Origin: Brevibacillus aydinogluensis | GTDB lineage: Bacteria; Bacillota; Bacilli; Brevibacillales; Brevibacillaceae | Strand: one strand, 5' to 3' | DNA length: 64,000 nucleotides | Assembly (NCBI RefSeq): GCF_031954365.1 | Contig: NZ_JAUSVZ010000005.1 | Position numbers and translations under genes: made by a program | Shown here: piece by piece, positions 58,111 through 64,000 of the stretch | Position numbering within the stretch: position 1 is the first letter of the stretch | How the letters are laid out: the number at the start of each line of letters is the position of its first letter | The notes under the pieces: model-generated | Databases searched by the model: none | Told to the model about the DNA's origin: nothing | The model's input: the letters and a program-made list of their open reading frames with translations, nothing else

Positions 58111-59304
58111 TTGGCAAGCAAGGTGTTGGAACAATTTCTTCACGAGAATTTGGCCGACTTGAAAAGCAAAGGGCTGTACAACGTAATCGATCCTCTGCAA
58201 AGCGCTAACGGCCCCGTCATTACCATTTCCGGAAAAGAACTGATCAATCTGTCGTCCAATAACTATCTGGGGTTGGCCACGGATCAGCGCTTGATCGACG
58301 CTGCGGTCAAGGCCGCTCAAACGTACGGCGTCGGCGCAGGTGCGGTGCGGACGATCAACGGTACGCTGGAGCTGCACGTTCAGCTCGAAGAAAAGCTGGC
58401 CGCTTTCAAGCACACGGAAGCCGCCATTGCCTATCAATCCGGGTTTAACTGCAACATGGCCGCGATCTCCGCAGTCATGGACAAGAACGACGCGATCCTG
58501 TCCGATGAACTGAACCACGCGTCCATTATTGACGGCTGCCGGCTGTCCAAGGCGCAGATCATCCGGTTCAACCACTCCGATATCGACGATCTGCGGGCCA
58601 AGGCCAAGGAAGCGAAGGAATCGGGCAAATACAAAAAGATCATGGTGATCACTGACGGTGTCTTCTCCATGGACGGCGACATTGCCAAGCTGCCGGAAAT
58701 CGTCGAGGTGGCGGAAGAATTTGACCTGATCACCTACGTCGACGACGCGCACGGTTCCGGGGTTCTCGGCAACGGCGCAGGCACAGTCAAGCATTTCGGA
58801 CTGTCGGATAAGATCGACTTCCAGATCGGGACACTTTCCAAGGCGATCGGTGTGGTCGGCGGATACGTGGCCGGCCGCAAGGAGCTGATCGACTGGCTGA
58901 AGGTGCGTTCTCGCCCGTTCCTGTTCTCCACGGCACTGACGCCGGCAGACGTGGCCGCTTGCATCACTGCCATTGACATTCTGCAAAACAGCACGGAACT
59001 GCAGGAGCGCCTGTGGGAAAACGGCAACTACCTGAAGAACGGCCTGAAAGCGCTGGGCTTTGACATCGGACACAGCGAGACGCCGATCACCCCTTGTATC
59101 ATCGGTGACGAACAGCAGACTCAGGAGTTCAGCAAACGCTTGTATGAAGCGGGCGTTTACGCGAAGGCGATCGTCTTCCCGACGGTGCCAAGAGGCACGG
59201 GGCGTGTGCGCAACATGCCGACGGCCGCCCATACGAAAGAAATGCTGGACCGCGCGTTGGACATCTACGAAAAAGTGGGCAAAGAAATGGGGATTTTGAA
59301 ATGA
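58111..59304 (+). CDS. kbl: Glycine C-acetyltransferase (2-amino-3-ketobutyrate CoA ligase)
   Basis: A 397-residue PLP enzyme that cleaves 2-amino-3-ketobutyrate with CoA into glycine and acetyl-CoA, the second step of threonine breakdown. The alpha-oxoamine synthase motifs are present: NNYLGLATDQRLIDAA, GAGAVRTINGT, VDDAHGSGVLG and the PLP Lys in IGTLSKAIGVVGGY. Translation begins at TTG 58111, 7 bases after CAGGAGGG; an upstream ATG at 58033 has no ribosome site. It overlaps tdh by 4 bases (ATGA), so both pathway enzymes are coupled. Confidence 0.94.
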   Translation: MASKVLEQFLHENLADLKSKGLYNVIDPLQSANGPVITISGKELINLSSNNYLGLATDQRLIDAAVKAAQTYGVGAGAVRTINGTLELHVQLEEKLAAFKHTEAAIAYQSGFNCNMAAISAVMDKNDAILSDELNHASIIDGCRLSKAQIIRFNHSDIDDLRAKAKEAKESGKYKKIMVITDGVFSMDGDIAKLPEIVEVAEEFDLITYVDDAHGSGVLGNGAGTVKHFGLSDKIDFQIGTLSKAIGVVGGYVAGRKELIDWLKVRSRPFLFSTALTPADVAACITAIDILQNSTELQERLWENGNYLKNGLKALGFDIGHSETPITPCIIGDEQQTQEFSKRLYEAGVYAKAIVFPTVPRGTGRVRNMPTAAHTKEMLDRALDIYEKVGKEMGILK

Positions 59305-60263
59305 AAAGGATACTGATTACCGGGGCCCTCGGACAAATCGGCTCCGAACTCACCATGAAACTGCGCGACGTATATGGAGCAGATAACGTCATCGCCACTG
59401 ACATCCGCCAGCCGGAGGACAACCCGGTAGTGCAGTCCGGTCCGTTTGCCATCCTGGACGTGATGGATGACAAGGCCATGTTTGAGCTTGCACGCACGCA
59501 CAAGGTGGATACGATCATTCACCTGGCTGCACTGCTCTCCGCTACGGCGGAGGCCAAACCGCTCCTGGCCTGGAATCTCAACATGGGCGGTCTGGTCAAC
59601 GCGCTGGAGGTGGCCCGCGAACTGAACTGCAAGTTCTTTACGCCCAGCTCCATCGGCGCGTTTGGCCCGACCACACCGAAAGACAACACGCCGCAGGACA
59701 CCATTCAGCGGCCGACGACCATGTACGGTGTGAACAAGGTGTCCGGCGAGCTGCTGTGCGACTACTACTTCCACAAGTTTGGCGTCGACACCCGCGGCGT
59801 CCGTTTCCCCGGCCTGATTTCGTACGTCGCGCCGCCAGGCGGAGGCACGACCGACTACGCGGTGGAGATCTACTACGAAGCGATCCGCCGCGGCGCCTAT
59901 ACCTCCTACATCGCCAAGGATACGTACATGGACATGATGTACATGCCGGACGCGCTGAACGCGATTATTGCGCTGATGGAGGCCGATCCGACCAAATTGA
60001 AGCACCGCAACGCGTTTAACGTCACGGCGATGAGCGTGGAGCCGGAACAGATCGCCGCCGCGATCCGCAAGCACATCCCTGATTTTACGCTGGATTATCA
60101 GGTGGACCCGGTGCGCCAGGCGATCGCGGAAAGTTGGCCAAACTCCATTGACGCGTCTGCTGCCCGGGAAGAGTGGGGCTTCAAGGCGGAGTACGATCTG
60201 GAGAAGATGACCGAGGACATGCTGGCCAAGCTGCGCGGAAAGCTGCTTCAGGAAATCGGCTGA
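59301..60263 (+). CDS. tdh: L-threonine 3-dehydrogenase, SDR/epimerase type
   Basis: A 320-residue NAD-dependent enzyme that oxidises L-threonine to 2-amino-3-ketobutyrate. It belongs to the epimerase-like SDR class of TDH, not the zinc alcohol-dehydrogenase class of E. coli: ITGALGQIGSEL (NAD fold), FTPSSIGAFGPTTP (catalytic Ser/Thr region), YGVNKVSGELLCDYY (Tyr-Lys pair) and RFPGLISYVAPPGGGTTDYA. Product passes to Kbl, encoded just before. It ends at a strong terminator. Confidence 0.94.
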   Translation: MKRILITGALGQIGSELTMKLRDVYGADNVIATDIRQPEDNPVVQSGPFAILDVMDDKAMFELARTHKVDTIIHLAALLSATAEAKPLLAWNLNMGGLVNALEVARELNCKFFTPSSIGAFGPTTPKDNTPQDTIQRPTTMYGVNKVSGELLCDYYFHKFGVDTRGVRFPGLISYVAPPGGGTTDYAVEIYYEAIRRGAYTSYIAKDTYMDMMYMPDALNAIIALMEADPTKLKHRNAFNVTAMSVEPEQIAAAIRKHIPDFTLDYQVDPVRQAIAESWPNSIDASAAREEWGFKAEYDLEKMTEDMLAKLRGKLLQEIG

Positions 60264-60302
60264 GCGAACGGCATGCTCCCGAATTTGAATGACAAGTCAT
60301 CA

Positions 60303-60340
60303 TAAAAACGGCTGTCCGATTGACGGACAGCCGTTTTCTT
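60303..60340. terminator. Terminator between tdh and the SLH-GH18 gene
   Basis: AAAACGGCTGTCCG (60304-60317) pairs perfectly with CGGACAGCCGTTTT (60324-60337); works for both convergent genes. Confidence 0.92.
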
Positions 60341-60380
60341 GCCAGTGAAGATTCTGCAAGGGGCAGGACTCTTTTTGTCG

Positions 60381-61982
60381 CTACAATTGGACGTTTGCTC
60401 TGACCTGCTGCAGGGTAATTGCGTTGGACACCGCTGTCCAAATATCCGGCACCGGCGCTCCCACGTACCAAAACGCGAACCCAGCCACTGGCCAATTCAG
60501 ACTGGTTTCCACTTTTCGTCCGATGGAACGGCTCTCTTCCATCCAGATCGTGTGCGATACCCCGTTTTTTCGATAACTTACCCGGTACTGGCCAAGTGTG
60601 GAATCCCAGCGGATGCTCGCACCGCTGGCAGTGGCCAACTGGTAGGATTGGGGAATGGTCAGGTCGGCGGAGAGCCATTTGCCGTTCGACTGATACCAAT
60701 CCCGCGTGTAGAGCGGCAGACCGACGATCAGCTTGCCGGCCGGGACCCGTCCAACCAGTCCCGAGATGCTGTCGGCCAGCCACGGGAGGGAGGAGACGGA
60801 ACCGGCTTTCGCACCGCCGCTCCAATGCTCTTCATACCCCATCAGCACCAGGTAGTCGGCATGTTGGGCCAATGCGGCGTAATCGTAGGGATCGCTCCAG
60901 TCGCTGTGCAAATCGCGCGGCACGTCGACGGAGACAACCGCTCCCTTTGCGTGCAAGGCGGCCGAGAGTTCGCGGACAAATGCGGTGAAGGCGTTTCTGT
61001 CGGCCGGATACATGTTTTCAAAGTCGACGTTGATCCCGTCCAGCCGGTACGTATCCACGAGCGCAGCCAGCTTGTCCACGAGGGCGTTCATTTTGGTCGG
61101 GGTTGACAGGACATCGTGTGTCGCCTTCGCGTCAAAGCGGTTGCCGAACAGCGCCCACACCTTCTTCCCCTTTTCGTGTGCCCATTGGACGAGCGATGGA
61201 TCGGCGGAATCCGATATGGACCCGTCCGGATTTAGAAAAAACCAGCGGGGCGAGAGCGTATTGACCTCGGAGCCGTTCACCAGGTTGAGAAATTCCTGGG
61301 TGGTCGACTGGTACTGCCAGCCGAGGACGACGGGAGGTTTGGCCGGTTGTTTGGCCAGACGCGACAGCACCCGGTGCAGAATGACGGCCGTCTCTTCCCT
61401 GCTGATTGGATCAGTGGGGCGGAAGTGACCCGCGTAGCCGACCAGCAGTTCGGTCTTGAGCGCTTCGCTTACGTACGGTTTTGCCCATGCCGCGATTAGG
61501 GAGGAATCAGCAACGGGGAGGCTAGGCGTCCCGCTGGGCTTTGTGCCCAACGCCCGCATGATGATTACGGCCGCTTCCTGGCGGGTAAGCGTGCGATTCG
61601 GCGCAAAGGTCGTCACACTGGTGCCGTTGACGATGCCCAAGGCAGCGGACGCCTGCACGTCGCCATAGGACCAGACGTATTTCGGCACGTCCGTATAGGC
61701 CTGAATCTGGCTGGAGACGGGGCGAATACCCAGTGTGCGGTTCAGCAAGGCGACGAACTCCGCCCGCTTGACGGAGTGGTGGGGGCGGAAATAGCCGTCA
61801 GGGTCGCCGACAATCACGCCGGCCTTCACCAGCGACAGGATCTGCTCTTCCGCATAGCTGTCGGCAATGTCTTTCAGCGGCATGGTTTTGGCTGTCGACG
61901 CGGGCACCGCGATGGTCAAAAACAGGAGGGAAACAATCCACAGAAGCGATAGACTTGTCATATGTACGGTTCTTTTTCGCAT
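60381..61982 (-). CDS. S-layer-anchored glycoside hydrolase family 18 protein
   Basis: A 533-residue surface protein: signal peptide (about 1-35), three SLH domains (about 40-220; AGVIVGDPDGYFRPHHSVKRAEF, LGIVNGTSVTTFAPNRTLTRQEA and LLVGYAGHFRPTDPISREET) and a C-terminal GH18 barrel (about 225-533). The GH18 catalytic motif is present as DGINVDFEN. It resembles YaaH/YdhD-like spore or cell-wall glucosaminidases. SLH domains bind pyruvylated wall polymer, so it sits on the cell surface. The ribosome site is weak; I chose ATG 61982, with a GTG at 61994 and ATG at 61961 as alternatives. Confidence 0.88.
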   Translation of the reverse strand: MRKRTVHMTSLSLLWIVSLLFLTIAVPASTAKTMPLKDIADSYAEEQILSLVKAGVIVGDPDGYFRPHHSVKRAEFVALLNRTLGIRPVSSQIQAYTDVPKYVWSYGDVQASAALGIVNGTSVTTFAPNRTLTRQEAAVIIMRALGTKPSGTPSLPVADSSLIAAWAKPYVSEALKTELLVGYAGHFRPTDPISREETAVILHRVLSRLAKQPAKPPVVLGWQYQSTTQEFLNLVNGSEVNTLSPRWFFLNPDGSISDSADPSLVQWAHEKGKKVWALFGNRFDAKATHDVLSTPTKMNALVDKLAALVDTYRLDGINVDFENMYPADRNAFTAFVRELSAALHAKGAVVSVDVPRDLHSDWSDPYDYAALAQHADYLVLMGYEEHWSGGAKAGSVSSLPWLADSISGLVGRVPAGKLIVGLPLYTRDWYQSNGKWLSADLTIPQSYQLATASGASIRWDSTLGQYRVSYRKNGVSHTIWMEESRSIGRKVETSLNWPVAGFAFWYVGAPVPDIWTAVSNAITLQQVRANVQL

Positions 61983-62198
61983 AGTTGCACTCACTCAAAT
62001 AGTCAAATTTTTTTTTGGCGGCAGACCAATCACATCCAGTGTAAAGGGAACCATGTGCACATTCACCGCTTAATTTCTGGAAATCGAATGAATTCATGGA
62101 AATTCGATGCACATTCCGGACTTTTCTCTCTCGGCGGGTATGGTATCATGAAAATACGGCTGCCAGAACGTGAGGAAGGAAAAGGAAGGAACGAGGAT
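61983..62198. other. Divergent intergenic region
   Basis: About 215 bases between the SLH-GH18 gene and ypdA. It has a run of nine T, and a TATCAT preceded by TGG near 62148 that may be the ypdA extended -10. No gene or terminator is visible. Confidence 0.4.
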
Positions 62199-63182
62199 AT
62201 GGAACAGGTGATTATCATCGGAGCCGGACCGTGCGGATTGGCGGCTGCGGTGGAATGCAAGCGGGCAGGGATCGACCCGCTCGTGATTGAAAAAGGGCCC
62301 TTGGTCAATTCCATCTACCGGTATCCGACGTACATGATCTTTCACAGCACGCCGGAATTGCTGGAGATCGGCGATATTCCGTTTACCACGGCCAACGAAA
62401 AGCCGACCAGACTGGAAGCGCTCAACTACTACCGGCTGGTGGCAACGCGCAATGACCTGCGCGTCCGCTGTTACGAGACGGTGACGGCGGCGGAGCGGAC
62501 GGCGGACGGGTTTCGGCTGACGACCGTCGACCGGTTTCAGGCGGTGCAGACGTATGAGTGCCGGCGCCTGATCATCGCCACCGGCTATTTTGACAACCCC
62601 AACCGCTTGGGCGTGCCGGGCGAGGATCTGCCGAAAGTTTCGTCGTTTTACACGGAAGCCCACCCGTACAGCGGGATGAAAGTGGCGATTGTCGGCGGCA
62701 ACAACTCGGCAGTGGACGCCGCACTGGAGCTGGAGCGGGCGGGAGCCGAAGTGACCGTGATTTGCCGCAAGCCGCAGTTGTCCGACCGCGTCAAGGCGTG
62801 GACGCGTCCCGTGTTTGAAAGCATGGTGCAGAAAGGGCGGATACGCATTCTCTACGAAGCGACTGTGCAGGCCATTACAGAGCGGGAAGTCCACGTAGTG
62901 CAACAGGGAAAAACGCTCACACTGGAAAACGACTTCGTCTTATCGCTGATCGGATTCCGTCCCGACCGGACGCTGCTGCACGCCCTGGGCGGGAAGATAG
63001 ACCTCGAAAGCGGCGTGCCCGTACACGATCCCGAGACGATGGAGACCAATGTTCCCGGTCTCTACATCGCCGGCGTCATTGCCTCCGGTCACCACGCCAA
63101 CGCCATCTTCATCGAGAACGGCCGCTTCCACGGCAAGCTGATCGCCCGCCATCTGGCCGGTCAGCTCCAATCGGATGGATAG
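62199..63182 (+). CDS. ypdA: YpdA-type bacillithiol disulfide reductase
   Basis: A 327-residue FAD/NADPH oxidoreductase of the YpdA (Bdr) family, which reduces oxidised bacillithiol in Firmicutes. It has the FAD motif VIIIGAGPCGLAAAVE with the Cys that follows Pro, EKGPLVNSIYRYPTYMIFHST, ATGYFDNPNRLGVPGED, the NADPH motif VAIVGGNNSAVDAALEL and the C-terminal GLYIAGVIASGHHANAIFIENGR. Its presence implies the cell makes bacillithiol. ATG 62199 follows GGAAGG and GAGG; a longer frame upstream is rejected. Confidence 0.9.
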   Translation: MEQVIIIGAGPCGLAAAVECKRAGIDPLVIEKGPLVNSIYRYPTYMIFHSTPELLEIGDIPFTTANEKPTRLEALNYYRLVATRNDLRVRCYETVTAAERTADGFRLTTVDRFQAVQTYECRRLIIATGYFDNPNRLGVPGEDLPKVSSFYTEAHPYSGMKVAIVGGNNSAVDAALELERAGAEVTVICRKPQLSDRVKAWTRPVFESMVQKGRIRILYEATVQAITEREVHVVQQGKTLTLENDFVLSLIGFRPDRTLLHALGGKIDLESGVPVHDPETMETNVPGLYIAGVIASGHHANAIFIENGRFHGKLIARHLAGQLQSDG

Positions 63183-63232
63183 AAAAAAAGACAACGCGCC
63201 CTACCGTACGGGCAAGCGTTGTCTTTTTTCAT
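63183..63232. terminator. Bidirectional terminator between ypdA and the HIT gene
   Basis: AAAAAAAGACAACGC (63183-63197) pairs with GCGTTGTCTTTTTT (63216-63229), with an inner GCCC/GGGC stem. Confidence 0.92.
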
Positions 63233-63253
63233 GCGGCTCGGTGCTGTGGCCGC

Positions 63254-63592
63254 TTACATCGTCCACTGCAGCTGACGGCCGCCGATCACGTGGTAGTGAA
63301 TGTGGAAGACGGTCTGCTGGCCGTGCTTGCCGATGTTGGTCACGACGCGGAATCCGTCCTGGTTCACGCCGGTCAGCTCGGCTACTTTTTGCAGACCCAG
63401 GTGCAGATGGCCGATCAGCTCCTTGTCTTCCGGCTGAATCTCCATCAGCGAGGAGATGTGCTTCTTCGGAATGACCAGCACATGCACCGGCGCGATCGGA
63501 TTGATGTCGTGAAACGCCAGGATGTGATCGTCCTCATACACCTTTTTCGACGGCAGTTCTCCCTGCACGATTTTGCAAAAAATGCAATCCAT
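63254..63592 (-). CDS. HIT-family nucleotide hydrolase/transferase (HINT type)
   Basis: A 112-residue histidine-triad protein. The triad is in TVFHIHYHVIGGR, and the N-terminal CIFCKIVQGELPS and IAPVHVLVIPKKHI blocks are typical of HINT-type enzymes, which hydrolyse AMP-lysine or other adenosine phosphoramidates. The two Cys of CIFC may bind zinc. Start at 63592 has AAAGGAAGG about 7 bases before it; a longer frame upstream would enter the next promoter region. Confidence 0.93.
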   Translation of the reverse strand: MDCIFCKIVQGELPSKKVYEDDHILAFHDINPIAPVHVLVIPKKHISSLMEIQPEDKELIGHLHLGLQKVAELTGVNQDGFRVVTNIGKHGQQTVFHIHYHVIGGRQLQWTM

Positions 63593-63697
63593 TGCGGCAT
63601 CCTTCCTTTTTTGGTTTTCTCTCTTATATTGGATGAGATTCGCCATAAACATCCTATTTCCTGTCGGATGATGAGGCCGCGTGCAAGCGTTTTTACC

Positions 63698-63725
63698 TTG
63701 CAATCTTCCTCCATTTGGTTATAAT
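63698..63725 (+). promoter_or_regulatory. Strong sigma-A promoter
   Basis: TTGCAA (63698-63703) and perfect TATAAT (63720-63725), 16 bases apart. It points rightward into a structured leader and the gene at 63917. Confidence 0.8.
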
Positions 63726-63730
63726 GAGGG

Positions 63731-63899
63731 TGAGAAGTTCATTGATGCTTGCAGGAATGCACTCATTTCTGGCACATCCTGGCTTCTCAGTTCTTATGGC
63801 GGGATTGATAACTGGTATGGAAGATGCTAAGTATTAACCCACCATAAAACAGCTTGAGCGCTTTTTGCAGGCGCGGGTTGTTTTATGGTGGGTTTTTTG
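63731..63899 (+). ncRNA. Structured leader RNA, possible riboswitch or attenuator
   Basis: The ~185-base leader holds ordered helices: TGAGAAG (63731-63737) with CTTCTCA (63783-63789); an 8-bp inner stem CAGGAATG (63752-63759) with CATTTCTG (63764-63771) and loop CACT; then CAGTT (63788-63792) with AACTG (63810-63814). A perfect terminator follows. I compared it by eye with T-box, SAM, purine, Moco, fluoride and guanidine classes and found no match. Confidence 0.5.
63836..63898 (+). terminator. Leader terminator before the 63917 gene
   Basis: AACCCACCATAAAAC (63836-63850) pairs perfectly with GTTTTATGGTGGGTT (63880-63894), followed by a T run, 19 bases before the start codon. Its position in a 5' leader suggests regulated read-through. 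Confidence 0.9.
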
Positions 63900-63916
63900 C
63901 TTCAGAGGAGGGACCG

Positions 63917-64000
63917 ATGGAACAGAAAACAGTGCGATTCCACTTGAATGGTGAGGTGCACGAGGCCAAAGCAGGCACCCGCATCCTGGACTACATGCTG
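63917..64000 (+). CDS. N-terminus of a protein with a ferredoxin-like start (truncated)
   Basis: Only the first 28 codons are in the window, with GAGGAGG 4-5 bases before ATG 63917. The sequence TVRFHLNGEVHEAKAGTRIL is a beta-grasp opening like those of [2Fe-2S] domains in xanthine/CO dehydrogenase small subunits and formate dehydrogenase alpha chains. A TGS or ThiS-like fold cannot be excluded. Function cannot be assigned from this piece. Confidence 0.55.
   Translation, partial: MEQKTVRFHLNGEVHEAKAGTRILDYML

Noticed and set aside
63731..63916. Leader considered as a T-box, SAM, purine or molybdenum-cofactor riboswitch
   Set aside because: The T-box AGGGTGG motif and the conserved cores of the other classes, as I remember them, are absent.

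Overview
The window looks like chromosome of a moderately high-GC, low-GC-clade Firmicute, most likely a Brevibacillus-type member of the Paenibacillaceae. This is inferred from strong AGGAGG ribosome binding sites with many GTG/TTG starts, a bacillithiol-disulfide reductase (YpdA) gene, SLH-domain surface proteins, a BmrA-type exporter, a single-recombinase XerS-like gene, and PucR and sigma-54 regulators. No ribosomal or species-marker gene is present, so the genus is an inference.

Layout. 1-513: 3' end of a group II intron (maturase C-terminus plus domains V/VI) abutting a glycerophosphodiesterase gene. 1.7-6.2 kb: a small membrane protein, then a BmrA-like multidrug ABC exporter behind a short leader ORF, translationally coupled to a response regulator and histidine kinase. 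6.3-7.3 kb: trhO, with a long palindrome over its -10. 7.36-10.95 kb (minus strand): a tight four-gene operon of an acyltransferase-like protein, a BtaA-like DUF3419 aminocarboxypropyl transferase, a second acyltransferase and a heme-oxygenase-like diiron oxidase. No known pathway fits it, and it is the best candidate here for an undescribed system. 11.2-16.8 kb: dUTPase, a MOSC protein and a complete sulfate/thiosulfate ABC importer. 17-18.8 kb: an ABC-F protein. 18.8-25.2 kb: a PucR regulator divergent from a DUF3311-SSS symporter-amidohydrolase-carbamoylase operon, apparently for uptake and hydrolysis of an amide or ureido compound.

25.4-27.7 kb: a nitrilase-family hydrolase and two GNAT proteins. 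27.8-38.8 kb: a sigma-54 activator and a nine-gene operon behind a clear -24/-12 promoter with 21-bp-phased upstream repeats. The operon encodes a tartrate/D-malate-type dehydrogenase, an aldehyde dehydrogenase, an SDR, a whole ECF transporter, an M20 hydrolase and an MFS permease. 38.8-41 kb: oligoendopeptidase F and a small protein. 41.3-48.5 kb: an exopolysaccharide-like cluster of a secreted glycosidase, a HEAT-repeat membrane protein, a processive GT2 synthase, a pseudo-receiver protein and a UDP-sugar dehydrogenase. 48.5-50.6 kb: a secreted TIM-barrel protein and a LysM/SH3/NlpC hydrolase.

50.8-51.2 kb: tRNA-Asp and two tRNA-Leu(CAG). 51.4-56.4 kb: a DsbA-type protein, an orphan protein, an FAH-family hydrolase, a tandem NlpC/P60 protein whose first domain is dead, and an acyl-CoA synthetase. 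56.6-57.7 kb: the XerS-like recombinase. 58.1-60.3 kb: kbl-tdh for threonine catabolism, behind a cre-like site. 60.4-63.6 kb: an SLH-GH18 surface hydrolase, ypdA and a HIT protein. The right end holds a strong promoter, a structured leader RNA with an intrinsic terminator, and the first 28 codons of a protein that may be an Fe-S enzyme.

Family calls rest on motifs read by eye and remembered homologues. No database search was run.
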